Made by a program: the position numbers and the translations under genes. Below, piece by piece: positions 26,519-34,862 of a DNA stretch of 64,000 bases (positions are counted from its first letter, which is position 1; each line of letters begins with the position of its first letter). The notes under the pieces are model-generated. The model was not told the origin of the DNA. It saw nothing but the letters and a program-made list of their open reading frames with translations, and ran no database searches. This stretch comes from Candidatus Acidiferrum typicum (GTDB lineage Bacteria; Acidobacteriota; Terriglobia; Acidiferrales; UBA7541), in contig DLMH01000081.1 in assembly GCA_002478115.1 (NCBI GenBank), positions 46,386-110,385 on the forward strand. Reading direction: 5' to 3'.

Positions 26519-28146
26519 AGCCCGCCCTCATTTCAGTTCTTGAAAAGAGCATTGCCGTCTTTGCGCTGGCCTTGGCCCTGCTGGCAATGCCCGCGTTGGC
26601 TGCGAATCCCGCCCAGGACACGGTCACTCGGAGTTTTGAGAAGACGCTGACGCTTGGCGCGAACCAGACGCTAACGATGGAAAACAAGTTCGGCGAAATC
26701 CACATCCACGGCGAAAACAGCCGTGAAGTGAAAATCTCGGCGACCATCCGAGTCCAGGCAACAACGCAGGCCGAAGCCGAACATAACGCGGATCAAATCA
26801 AGATCGAAGTCTCGCAAGACGCGGAAGGCATCAAGGTGCGCACGGCGTATCCGGATCAGCATGCCTGGTACATCCGGGTGGGTAAGGGCCCTTCTTACTC
26901 CGTAGATTACGACATCGCGGTTCCGAGCGACGCAAAGCTATGGCTTCGCAATAATTTCGGCAATGTCGAGATTCGCAGCGTTCGCGGCTGGGCCGATATC
27001 GAAATCGGCCATGGCAAGCTGGAACTTCGCGACAGCGGCGCGGCAAAACTCACCAACTCCTTCGGTGAGGTGGAAGCGAAAGGCGCGGACGGCAACCTGA
27101 CTGTCGTCAATAGCAATGGAGCGGTGACCGTCTCAACGGTTAAGGGCACGGTGGACGTGAAAGACCGCTTTGCAGCCATAACCGTAAGCAACGTTCAGGG
27201 TGCGGTGAACGCCTTTGGCGGGAATGGCGCTGTGGAAATCAGCGATGCGGGAGCTACTACCGTGAGCGATTCCTTTGGCAGCGTGAATGCCCGCAACATC
27301 CACGGTGATCTGACCGTGAACAACAACAATGGCGCCATCGATGCGGAGACGGTGAGCGGCTCTGCAACGCTGAATGGGAGTTTCGGAACGATTACATTTA
27401 CCAACGTGACCGGGCACGTGAAATGCACATCGTCCAACGGAAAAGTGAAGGGCGGGCCGGTTGGAGAAGACGTCAACGTGAAGGCCACGTTTGGCGAGGT
27501 GTTGCTGGAACAGATTGGCGGGTCGATCGAAGTGGAGGATTCCAACGGAGGAATCAACGTGAAGGAGGTGAAGGGTCACGCGACATTGAACACCTCGTTT
27601 GGCGCCATCGAGGCTACCGGCATCCGCAAGGGTGTCAGAGTCACCACCGGAAACGGGCGGATTTCCCTGAGCGATATTGGCGGCGATACCTTCGCAAAGA
27701 CCAGCTTTGGCGCCGTGAACGTACAGCGCGTCAGTGGAGCACTAACCTTGGAGAATTCCAACGGCCCAGTCACGGCGAATTCCGTGAGCGGGGACACAAC
27801 TGCAAAAACGAGCTTTGGACCAGTGACGCTGGACGATATCGGAGGGTCCATTTCCGTGGACAACCAGAATGGCGCCGTCGTGCTTTCCGCCGCGCGCCAG
27901 TCTTCAACGTGCAAGAACATCACCGTTAAGACTTCCTTCTTGCCCATCCAGGTGCGGCTGCCGGAAAGTGCTGGCTACAGCTTGAGCGCGCGCACATCGT
28001 TCGGCCGGATCAACAGCGAACTCCCCATCACGACGAGCGGCCAACTTGGCGGCGATTCCATGACCGGAAAGATTGGCAATGGTGGTTGCAGTCTCTCGCT
28101 CACCAATTCCAACGGAAACATCGACATTCTGAAGCTGCCCAAATAG
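26515..28146 (+). CDS. Secreted DUF4097-family repeat protein
   Basis: 543 residues with a signal peptide (LALLAMPALA, cleavage near residue 30). The rest is a regular right-handed-beta-type repeat: about 20 units rich in NG, alternating 'T.SFG.V....V.G....' and 'N.NG.V....V.G'. This matches DUF4097 / DUF4098 putative adhesin repeats, which are expected to form a beta-helix in the periplasm or at the surface. It is the third gene of the sigma / anti-sigma operon and may be its output or its sensor input. No enzymatic site is visible. Confidence 0.85.
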   Translation: MKPALISVLEKSIAVFALALALLAMPALAANPAQDTVTRSFEKTLTLGANQTLTMENKFGEIHIHGENSREVKISATIRVQATTQAEAEHNADQIKIEVSQDAEGIKVRTAYPDQHAWYIRVGKGPSYSVDYDIAVPSDAKLWLRNNFGNVEIRSVRGWADIEIGHGKLELRDSGAAKLTNSFGEVEAKGADGNLTVVNSNGAVTVSTVKGTVDVKDRFAAITVSNVQGAVNAFGGNGAVEISDAGATTVSDSFGSVNARNIHGDLTVNNNNGAIDAETVSGSATLNGSFGTITFTNVTGHVKCTSSNGKVKGGPVGEDVNVKATFGEVLLEQIGGSIEVEDSNGGINVKEVKGHATLNTSFGAIEATGIRKGVRVTTGNGRISLSDIGGDTFAKTSFGAVNVQRVSGALTLENSNGPVTANSVSGDTTAKTSFGPVTLDDIGGSISVDNQNGAVVLSAARQSSTCKNITVKTSFLPIQVRLPESAGYSLSARTSFGRINSELPITTSGQLGGDSMTGKIGNGGCSLSLTNSNGNIDILKLPK

Positions 28147-28179
28147 AAGACTGCCCGACTGACTGAGAACCGGCGAGAC

Positions 28180-28647
28180 TCAGCGCAGTTTGCGGCGATC
28201 GCGATCCATGGCGAAGGCCTTGAGGAGGATGTGTGTGGCAGTTTCTGTGAGCTGATACAAGTGCAGTTCGTCTTCCCCGGCGTAGACGAGATCTGTGACA
28301 TCGCTACCTGCATGGGCTTCCCCGGCGACACGCTCACAGAGGTAATCGATGATCACGTAGTGGAAGCGCGGGCGATCCGGCGAGCCTCCGCCTCCATCCT
28401 CCTGATCAATGTAGATGCGATCGAAAGCCTCGATCATCTCCAGGACGCGCACCTGCAAAGCGGTCTCTTCCAGTAGCTCCCGTGCGACGCCTTGCTGTAA
28501 CGACTCACCAAGTTCAAGGGTTCCTCCGGGGATGGACCAGTGTCCGCGCAGCGGCTCGCTGCCGCGGCGGATCAGGAGTGCACGCCCGTTCTCGATGACC
28601 ACGCCACCGACGCCAACGACAGGCCGTTCTGGATATTCACGTGCCAA
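28180..28647 (-). CDS. Nudix hydrolase
   Basis: 155 residues. The Nudix box runs from about residue 41 to 63 (GX5EX7REUXEE; GGTLELGES then RELLEET), with all metal-binding glutamates present. The N-terminal VVGVGGVVIENGRALLIRRG is typical of ADP-ribose pyrophosphatase or MutT-like members. The substrate is a nucleoside diphosphate derivative but cannot be specified. It is a single gene, convergent with the DUF4097 gene. Confidence 0.92.
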   Translation of the reverse strand: MAREYPERPVVGVGGVVIENGRALLIRRGSEPLRGHWSIPGGTLELGESLQQGVARELLEETALQVRVLEMIEAFDRIYIDQEDGGGGSPDRPRFHYVIIDYLCERVAGEAHAGSDVTDLVYAGEDELHLYQLTETATHILLKAFAMDRDRRKLR

Positions 28648-28731
28648 GGCAGGCTTTTCTTTCGTCCGGACTGTTGGGTTACACTGAAACGCAGCGGAAC
28701 AGTCATGGATTCGACTTCTTCCGCTGAGGTA

Positions 28732-28737
28732 TATAAT
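28732..28737 (+). promoter_or_regulatory. Probable -10 element of the LysW-like gene
   Basis: A perfect TATAAT lies 65 nt before the GTG start. A poor -35 match (TTCGAC, 28710-28715) is 16 nt upstream. Only the -10 is convincing. Confidence 0.4.
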
Positions 28738-28802
28738 ACGCCTAAGGGTGAAGGCCGCGCTCGCGGCATCGCCAGAAGAAAATCAACACGGAGGATGGAG
28801 AC

Positions 28803-29072
28803 GTGCTCCGCTGCCCAGAATGTAGCGCAGAAATTGATGTGGACGAAGACGAAGTGGAAGAGGGAGAAATCCTGAGCTGCCCGGAGTGCGAGTGCGAGCT
28901 GGAGGTGTCGCAGACCCACCCGGTCGTGCTGAATCCCATCTCCGACGATCTTGACGAAGAAGACGAGGAGGATGAGGAGGACATCAAAGAGGACGAGGAC
29001 GAGTCTGACGAAAATGGAGACCTCCCGGATGACGACGAGGATGACGAAGAGGAGAATGATAAGGATGAGTAG
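28803..29072 (+). CDS. LysW-like zinc-ribbon protein with long acidic tail
   Basis: 89 residues from GTG 28803, with GGAGG 8 nt upstream. The first 40 residues (LRCPECSAEIDVDEDEVEEGEILSCPEC split as two CPEC knuckles, then ELEV) match LysW/ArgW, the amino-group carrier of lysine and arginine synthesis in Thermus and archaea. The family ends in EDWGE; this one instead has about 40 residues that are mostly Asp/Glu and ends in Glu. No LysX, LysZ or LysY genes are nearby, and the window has the ordinary acetylated arg pathway. A carrier role is therefore unproven, and it may be a general acidic zinc protein. Confidence 0.75.
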   Translation: MLRCPECSAEIDVDEDEVEEGEILSCPECECELEVSQTHPVVLNPISDDLDEEDEEDEEDIKEDEDESDENGDLPDDDEDDEEENDKDE

Positions 29073-29149
29073 CGGCTTCCTCGGGAGCGGCAGGGCATCC
29101 TGGGGCCCTGTGAGCATCGTCTAATAAAAAGTGACCCCATCGGGGCAAA

Positions 29150-29623
29150 GTGTCTCCCATGCGTAAACCGACCTCCATCTGCCTAGGACTCTTCCTGTGT
29201 TTGGCGCACCCTGCTGTGGGTCAACAGCCGACAGACACCGCACCGGTTGCGTCACCGTCGCAACCCCCGGCGGCCCCTCCGGAAGCATCACGCGCAAGTT
29301 CATCTTCAAAGGGAAAGAAGAAGCCGCTCCCCGTTTACTTGATCACTGGCACGGTCTTTAATGAAAAGGCGCTTTCGTTTCCGGAAGTAAAGGTTCGCAT
29401 TCGGCAGACCAGCGAGAAAAAATTCCGGTGGGAGACGTACACGAATTCCCGCGGGGAATTCGCCGTGCGGGTTCCCGAGGGTAACGCATACGAAGTGCAG
29501 GTGCAGGTAAAGAACTTCAAGGAGCAGTCGCAGACAGTGAAAGCGGACGCCGGCGCCGTTCAGCAGCGGCTATCGTTCCGGCTGGAACCAGCGACGCCGG
29601 GAAAGGCGGGAGACAAGAAATGA
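29150..29623 (+). CDS. Exported carboxypeptidase-regulatory-like domain protein
   Basis: 157 residues from GTG 29150, or 154 from ATG 29159. The signal peptide is CLGLFLCLAHPAVG. A Pro/Ala/Ser-rich linker follows. Residues about 62-150 form a beta-sandwich of the CarboxypepD_reg-like type (ITGTVFNEKALSFPEVKVRI, then TNSRGEFAVRVPEG). Such domains occur in outer-membrane TonB-linked proteins and as small secreted proteins. Its stop overlaps the start of a similar gene (ATGA). Confidence 0.75.
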   Translation: MSPMRKPTSICLGLFLCLAHPAVGQQPTDTAPVASPSQPPAAPPEASRASSSSKGKKKPLPVYLITGTVFNEKALSFPEVKVRIRQTSEKKFRWETYTNSRGEFAVRVPEGNAYEVQVQVKNFKEQSQTVKADAGAVQQRLSFRLEPATPGKAGDKK

Positions 29624-29982
29624 AGAAGCACCGCAAGATAGCCTGCATCTGGATGGTTATGTTGGTATTCGCAGGGATCGCCAGCGCGCAAGACTCCAAG
29701 AAAGAGTCGCAATTGCGCACCGTGCGAGGGATCGTCACCGACAAATCGGAAACGCCCCTTCCCAACAGCGTCGTGTTCCTGAAAAACCTGCGGACCAACG
29801 CGGTGCGCAGCAGCTTCGCGGATTCGGATGGCAACTACCGGTTCAGCGGGTTGGATCCCAACGTGGATTACGAAGTGCATGCGGAACTTGAAGGGGCGAA
29901 ATCCCAGGTCAAGACGGTGTCGTCGTTTGACAGCCGCAAGGAAATTACACTCAATCTCAAGATTGACCGGAAGAAAAGTTAG
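29620..29982 (+). CDS. Second exported carboxypeptidase-regulatory-like domain protein
   Basis: 120 residues. The signal peptide is ACIWMVMLVFAGIASAQ. The mature part is one beta-sandwich: RTVRGIVTDKSETPLPNSVVFL, then SFADSDGNYRFSGL. It is a shorter paralogue of the preceding gene, coupled to it by ATGA. The pair probably acts together in the periplasm or envelope; the function is unknown. Confidence 0.78.
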   Translation: MKKHRKIACIWMVMLVFAGIASAQDSKKESQLRTVRGIVTDKSETPLPNSVVFLKNLRTNAVRSSFADSDGNYRFSGLDPNVDYEVHAELEGAKSQVKTVSSFDSRKEITLNLKIDRKKS

Positions 29983-30114
29983 GGACTCCAGCTTTCGTCG
30001 CACGGGCGATAAGCCCGCGAAAATTAGGGAATGTGAGGCATATCGAGTAAGCTGAAATCTTCCCGCGATTCACTTGTTTGAGCGGATCTTAGGGGAGCAA
30101 GGGCATGGAGGACG

Positions 30115-30957
30115 ATGGTCTGCTGCAGAGCGCATTTTTTCTTCGGGGCAGCCCTGTGTGCGCTGGCCCTATCCGGGGTGTCTCTGTTCGGGCAAGAAAA
30201 GCCGGACAGCCCTGAGCCCAAGGTTCAGGCATCCTCGCAAGACGCTACGTCATCGACAGCTTCCCAAACAGCCACTCAGACTGCCAAGAAAGACAGCGAA
30301 GCCAAGGATGAAGTGCCGAAGCGGATCTTCTGGATCATTCCTAATTTCATGACGACCAACGACCAGCCGGAAAACAAGGGACCTCTCACGCCGCAGCAAA
30401 AGTTCAACATCGCGTGGCATCAGTTCTGGGATGAGAGCGCGCATTTCGGCAATATCATACAAGCGGGGATTTCACAGGCGGCAGACGGGATTCCGCACTA
30501 CGGAGAAGGCTGGGGTGCTTTCGGAGAACGGTACCTGGCGCAGGAAGGCGATCAGTTCACGGGAAGTTTTCTGATTTACGGGATCTTGCCAACTATGCTG
30601 CACCAGGATCCGCGTTATTTTCGGCGCGGGCGGGGCTCTGCATTGTCTCGCATCGCCTATGCGGCATCGCGTGTGCTCATCGCGCGCACGGATTCGGGCA
30701 AGACCACGTTCAATGCTTCGCAGGTTTTCGGTCAGTTGGGGCAGGCCGGCATCTCATTGTCGTATTACGCCAAGCAGGATCGCGATGTGCATGGATTGCT
30801 CGTGGGATGGGCCGTCAATCAGACTTACAACGTTGGCTGGAACCAACTGAAAGAATTTACGCCGGACCTCAATGCGCTCATCCGGCGGCACTCCAAGAAA
30901 AAGCTTCAGGTGCCCGCCGACCCCCGCGCGACACAACCAGCCACGGACACAAATTAG
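30115..30957 (+). CDS. Exported hypothetical protein
   Basis: 280 residues. The signal peptide is about FFFGAALCALALSGVSLFGQ, followed by a Ser/Thr/Ala-rich linker. The folded part starts at VPKRIFWIIPNFMTTNDQ. It contains FNIAWHQFWDESAHFGN, HYGEGWGAFGERYLAQ and LPTMLHQDPRYFRRG, with several short amphipathic or hydrophobic stretches. I recognise it only as an acidobacterial-type conserved exported protein. Its 3' end overlaps the convergent lipid kinase gene by 4 bp. Confidence 0.75.
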   Translation: MVCCRAHFFFGAALCALALSGVSLFGQEKPDSPEPKVQASSQDATSSTASQTATQTAKKDSEAKDEVPKRIFWIIPNFMTTNDQPENKGPLTPQQKFNIAWHQFWDESAHFGNIIQAGISQAADGIPHYGEGWGAFGERYLAQEGDQFTGSFLIYGILPTMLHQDPRYFRRGRGSALSRIAYAASRVLIARTDSGKTTFNASQVFGQLGQAGISLSYYAKQDRDVHGLLVGWAVNQTYNVGWNQLKEFTPDLNALIRRHSKKKLQVPADPRATQPATDTN

Positions 30958-31907
30958 CGATCTGGATGGGTATTGCGGGGGCGGAGTATACGCACGGCGT
31001 TGGGTACGACTGCGACCTCGACGGGAGTATTTCCCAGGATCTCGCCATCTCCGTGAAATGAACACGGTCTGTCGGTCTCTATACGCACACGGTCCACGCG
31101 AAAACGCTGGACGCGCGCGGTTCGCAGTTCGCCGCGACGAGCCAGAGACGGAATTAGCGCGAGGACTTCCAGAAAGCTCAGATCCTCCAGCAACACCAAG
31201 TCGAGTCTCCCATCGTCCGTCTGCGCATCAGGGGCGAGACGCAGACCCGCGCCGTAACTGGGTGTGTTGAGCACGCCCAGAAGAAGCGCATTGGCGTTGA
31301 TCTCCACTTGTTGGCCGCCGGTCCCGATGAGCGCGCGCAGACGAAGAGAGTGGAAGCCCATCAAGGCACGTACCGCGGAAAGAAGATAGCGCGGGCGGCC
31401 GCGCAAATTGCGATAGACACCGCCAGCGTAACGGGCGGCTTCGGCATCCAAGCCCACTCCGCCCCCGCCAGTGTAAAGCCTCTCCTTACCGTCGGCAGTG
31501 CGAGCCAGAGCGGCATCAAGAAAAGCGGGTTGGCCATCCAGAAGAAGGTCGGCAGCAAGGAGGGGGTCCTGGGGCAGACCGATGGCGGCGGCCAGGTCAT
31601 TTCCTCCGCCAGCCGGAATCACGCCCAAAACAACGCCAGAGGCCCCTGCAAGCGCGTTTAGAAGTACCTGGAAAGTTCCATCGCCACCGAGCACAAAGAT
31701 TCGTTTGCGGCCCTCTGCAGCCCCTCGGCGCGCTTCTACAGCGAGGTTCTCAGGGCTATACGTGGAACGAAACTCGACCGGCCAGCCGCGGCGGACGGCA
31801 AAGTTCTTGAGCGAGGGGAGAACCTCTCGAGCCAACCCTCCTCCCGCAACGGGGTTCACAAGAACTAAGTCCGGAATGCCTTGCGGGGGCGCGGCGAGGT
31901 TAGGCAC
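30954..31907 (-). CDS. Diacylglycerol/lipid kinase family protein (YegS/BmrU type)
   Basis: 317 residues. The N-terminal LVLVNPVAGGG and VLGGDGTFQVLLNAL (GGDGT) mark the DAGK catalytic domain, with PAGGGNDLAAAIG replacing the usual PxGTGND. The C-terminal beta domain contains GDGEILGNTPVEVAVVPNAVRIL. These enzymes phosphorylate diacylglycerol or another membrane lipid with ATP, recycling lipids at the membrane. No operon partner is present; tRNA-Met lies upstream. Confidence 0.9.
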   Translation of the reverse strand: MPNLAAPPQGIPDLVLVNPVAGGGLAREVLPSLKNFAVRRGWPVEFRSTYSPENLAVEARRGAAEGRKRIFVLGGDGTFQVLLNALAGASGVVLGVIPAGGGNDLAAAIGLPQDPLLAADLLLDGQPAFLDAALARTADGKERLYTGGGGVGLDAEAARYAGGVYRNLRGRPRYLLSAVRALMGFHSLRLRALIGTGGQQVEINANALLLGVLNTPSYGAGLRLAPDAQTDDGRLDLVLLEDLSFLEVLALIPSLARRGELRTARVQRFRVDRVRIETDRPCSFHGDGEILGNTPVEVAVVPNAVRILRPRNTHPDR

Positions 31908-31970
31908 AGGTCGATTCTGCTGGCATAGACTCTATTCGATTGTCAATCATTCCCGGGAATCTGCACGAAC

Positions 31971-32045
31971 TGGTGCCGGCGGGGGGAATCGAACCCACGG
32001 CCTAGGGATTATGAGACCCTCGCTCTACCACTGAGCTACGCCGGC
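31971..32045 (-). tRNA. tRNA-Met (CAT anticodon), 3' CCA encoded
   Basis: 75 nt. The acceptor stem is GCCGGCG / CGCCGGC. The D arm is GCTCAGTGGTAGAGC, the anticodon loop is CTCATAA and the T loop is TTCGATT. One T-T mismatch closes the anticodon loop, as in many tRNAs. It is probably the elongator Met tRNA; the C-A or G-C features that mark an initiator are not evident. Confidence 0.95.
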
Positions 32046-32357
32046 GTGGAGCAATTCTTCATGCTACGAAGTAATCGCGGGGAGTGTCAAGCGTGTGCGA
32101 GCTTTGTGTGTGCGAGTTTTGCGAAAAAGCGAGAGAACCGAATAGATCATTTGTGCGGACCAGCAAAATTGTGGTCAGCCTGATAGTACTTCCGTACCAG
32201 TGCTTCTGGGACTTCGGTACCGTTGCGGCTCGACGGGGTGTGCCGGTAAGGTATATGAAGCGGGAAGGAGTCTATCCTGGCGCCATACGAACAAATGGCG
32301 AAAGGGCGAGGCCACTTGCCCGTAACGCTTATCTAACATAGGCGTGGTGTGCCCTAC
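32046..32357. other. Intergenic, no gene seen
   Basis: 312 bp between tRNA-Met and the promoter of the 47-residue peptide gene. One open frame of 85 residues (32084-32341) has no ribosome-binding site, domain or sensible composition. Confidence 0.5.
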
Positions 32358-32385
32358 TTGACACTATCCGATTAAAGGATAGAGT
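32358..32385 (+). promoter_or_regulatory. Promoter with overlapping palindromic operator
   Basis: TTGACA (32358-32363), a 16-nt spacer and TAGAGT (32380-32385). An inverted repeat CTATCC-N7-GGATAG (32364-32382) fills the spacer, and a second pair GACACT / AGTGTC (32360-32365, 32383-32388) overlaps it. A repressor bound here would exclude polymerase. The regulator is not identified. Confidence 0.6.
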
Positions 32386-32417
32386 GTCTCCGTAAGTCCA
32401 AGTACCACGGAGGCACC

Positions 32418-32561
32418 ATGTCACGCAAATTGGGCGCACTCGTTCTCGCCATGGGTATACTGGTGGGAGCAATGGGTATCAAGACCCTCCTCTCCGCCAA
32501 GATGACGGGGACGACAATGATGGCGAACGGTCCGGCACCGATACCATGGCCGCCGAGGTAG
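32418..32561 (+). CDS. 47-residue peptide with one hydrophobic helix
   Basis: The frame starts with MSRKLGALVLAMGILVGAMG and ends with PAPIPWPPR. CGGAGG lies 4 nt before the ATG and a promoter/operator about 30 nt further upstream. The N-terminus looks like a signal sequence or a single membrane helix. Small exported peptides with a Pro-rich end of this kind are not assignable to a family. It is 90 bp before a membrane-protein operon on the same strand and may be its first gene. Confidence 0.6.
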   Translation: MSRKLGALVLAMGILVGAMGIKTLLSAKMTGTTMMANGPAPIPWPPR

Positions 32562-32650
32562 CGCCGCGGCAAACGCCGTCGTTCAACTAACTCGATCGAA
32601 GTGCTCCGGTACTTAGAGAGAGGGAGTTGGGCCAGGCGGATTAGGAGTTT

Positions 32651-33346
32651 ATGCCTGGTCCAGTTGACCTGACTATTTGGTTCCTGGGAACAGCCTTTGA
32701 GCTGCTGTTTGTGGTGTGTTCAGTCGCGCGCAAATCCTTCCTCCGCTATTTTTTCTTGAATCTTTACCTGCTCAGTTCGACTACTGTGAGCATCGGGCGT
32801 TTTCTCATCTTGTGGAGCTGTGGTCAGGGCTCCGACAAGTACATGTATTTTTATTATTACAGCGATGCCTTGCTCACACTGACTCTCTTCTGCGCACTGA
32901 TCAGCCTTTATTCGCGCGTGTTCGGCGAACTTCGCGCGGGTGAATATGTGAAATGGGGAGCGGTGTTCCTGCTGCTCGGAACGGCGGGATTTTCCTACGC
33001 GGTGGTGGCGCAATCGGCGGAGCGCCTCTCGACGAGTTTCGCCTACGAACTCTCGCAGAACCTCTATTTTGTGGGCCTGGTGCTGACCTATATCCTCTGG
33101 GGCGCGGTGCTGAAGCTGCGCGAAACACGCACGCAACTGGTGCAGATCATCTTGTCGCTGGGCCTGTATTTCAGTGGCTATGCGGCTAGCTATGCGTTGG
33201 TGAATTTCTCGGGGAAATTCATCATAATCCGATATATCTGTCCGGCGCTCGGATGCTTCCTGCCATTGTCATGGTCGCTGACGATGCTGCGGTATACCGA
33301 GGAATCGCGGCTGGTGCCCGCGCATCTGGTGGCGGTGCCGCGATGA
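32651..33346 (+). CDS. Polytopic membrane protein, acidobacterial hypothetical
   Basis: 231 residues. Seven hydrophobic helices can be counted (about 8-28, 34-53, 66-88, 98-118, 133-156, 165-185, 190-212), with little outside the membrane. There are no conserved catalytic motifs; the topology resembles 7-helix sensor-like membrane proteins. Its stop overlaps the next start (ATGA), so it is coupled to the 133-residue protein that follows. Confidence 0.78.
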   Translation: MPGPVDLTIWFLGTAFELLFVVCSVARKSFLRYFFLNLYLLSSTTVSIGRFLILWSCGQGSDKYMYFYYYSDALLTLTLFCALISLYSRVFGELRAGEYVKWGAVFLLLGTAGFSYAVVAQSAERLSTSFAYELSQNLYFVGLVLTYILWGAVLKLRETRTQLVQIILSLGLYFSGYAASYALVNFSGKFIIIRYICPALGCFLPLSWSLTMLRYTEESRLVPAHLVAVPR

Positions 33347-33744
33347 TGGCCGCGCTGATCTTCGTGGCCTCGTTGGCCACACTCTGGATGTTCTTTGTCT
33401 CCTACTGCCGGTCGCTGATGGCGGCCTCTTCGCGGCACCCGTTGTCGGCTGAAGTGAGGGATGTGACCGGAATTCGCGCGGTGGCGTCTGCGGGAGATTA
33501 CAGACGGGTAGTGCAATTGCTCCAATTGTGCCCGGAACGTCAGGAAGACCGTACTGGACTCCAGGCGGTGAACATCTATCATTCGTTTCTGACCGCGGCT
33601 CGCCAAATGTTCGCCTGGATTGTGCCCTCGCTGCGGTCCTGGGCCGAACATGAGCAGGCGTGTTGCGCGTACTTTGCCGCCGTGGCGTTGGACCGGCGAA
33701 TCGCCCACAGCCGCGAAATGCTCGCGGAACAGGACAATCTTTAG
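33343..33744 (+). CDS. Membrane-anchored small hypothetical protein
   Basis: 133 residues from ATG 33343, overlapping the previous stop. One N-terminal membrane helix (AALIFVASLATLWMFFVSYC) is followed by a cytoplasmic helical domain with alternating charged residues and CPER / CCAYF cysteines. No known domain is seen. Coupling with the polytopic protein suggests that the two form a complex. Confidence 0.72.
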   Translation: MMAALIFVASLATLWMFFVSYCRSLMAASSRHPLSAEVRDVTGIRAVASAGDYRRVVQLLQLCPERQEDRTGLQAVNIYHSFLTAARQMFAWIVPSLRSWAEHEQACCAYFAAVALDRRIAHSREMLAEQDNL

Positions 33745-33795
33745 CTGCCGCCGGAACTACTGCTTCTTTGGCGACCTCCCTGCACTCCTTGGTGC

Positions 33796-34797
33796 TTGAC
33801 TTCCCTCGAGCGTGGTAATCTGGAAAGGCTCCTCCTCACCGGAGTGAGAGCGTCCGCAGCGCAAAACGCACCGGTGAATAAAATCTGCTCGCAATGTGGC
33901 GCAGTGCTCTCCAAGGGCGTGCGCACGTGTATTTTTTGTGATTCTCCGGAGTCCTATCCCGAAGGGGAGGGCTCCCATTCCACGCAAGGAAATCTGGCGC
34001 TCAACGCGAAGGCCGATAAGGAATGGCGCGGTGAACTGAACCAGCGCCTCCAGGCCTATCGCGCGCGGCGGCGAAAAGCAGGTGCCGGAGAGGGGCAAAC
34101 TGAATTGCCCTTCGAGAGTCATGCGTCAGCCGGGCCTGAAAACGTCGCGGTCGAGGTGTTCCCTCAGTCCGATGAAACGGTCACGGGAAGCGACGACTTT
34201 GCGTTCGCCATAGCGATCGGAAGACCTGCTCGGAAGCAGGAAGTTGTGGAGACGCGACTCCTGATTGACGTGAGCCTGCCGCCGAAACGAGAGGAATCAC
34301 TCCCAGAACTGCCGGTCGAGAGCGAGACGCGGGTCTGCTCCGGGCTGTTTCCCGTGGCCTCGATCGAGGAGCGAAGAGGGGCAGCGCTTGTGGACGCGGC
34401 ATGTCTGGCGTTCGCGTACGGGGGATTTCTCGCGTTGTTCGGCTCGCTGGGAGGCCACTTCACGTTGAGTAAGTTAAGCGCCGCAGTGTGCTTCTTCACG
34501 TTCGCGTTTGTATATGTCCAGTATTTCGGGCTGTTCACTATTTTCGGGGGAACCACGCCGGGGATGATGGTGCGTGGCCTGCAGGTGGCCAGCTTTTCCG
34601 GAGAGAGCCCGACGCCGAGGCAATACTTCCTGCGCGCGCTGGGCTACATGCTTTCGGCTGGTACGCTGTTTCTTGGGTTTCTTTGGGCGATCTGGGACGA
34701 AGACGCTCTCACCTGGCATGACCGGCTCTCACGGACCTACCTTACCTCGCCCGAAATTCTTGCTGAGTCGGATGCCACAACCGCCGCCGCTCGATAG
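33796..34797 (+). CDS. RDD-family membrane protein with N-terminal zinc ribbon
   Basis: Up to 333 residues; the GTG at 33874 (MNKICSQCG) is a good alternative start because the zinc ribbon begins there. ICSQCGAVL and RTCIFCDSP form a CX2C-CX2C knuckle. A charged linker of about 150 residues follows. The C-terminal RDD domain (from about residue 190) has EERRGAALVDAACLAFAYG, three membrane helices and LTWHDRLSRTYL. RDD proteins are small membrane proteins of mostly unknown, possibly transport, function. A convergent ABC-type gene pair lies downstream. Confidence 0.82.
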   Translation: MTSLERGNLERLLLTGVRASAAQNAPVNKICSQCGAVLSKGVRTCIFCDSPESYPEGEGSHSTQGNLALNAKADKEWRGELNQRLQAYRARRRKAGAGEGQTELPFESHASAGPENVAVEVFPQSDETVTGSDDFAFAIAIGRPARKQEVVETRLLIDVSLPPKREESLPELPVESETRVCSGLFPVASIEERRGAALVDAACLAFAYGGFLALFGSLGGHFTLSKLSAAVCFFTFAFVYVQYFGLFTIFGGTTPGMMVRGLQVASFSGESPTPRQYFLRALGYMLSAGTLFLGFLWAIWDEDALTWHDRLSRTYLTSPEILAESDATTAAAR

Positions 34798-34862
34798 GTC
34801 CATGCCCACGCGAGTGGTGGCAATCGCAAGGTAGGCCAGCGGCTTCGACCGCACAATGCAAC

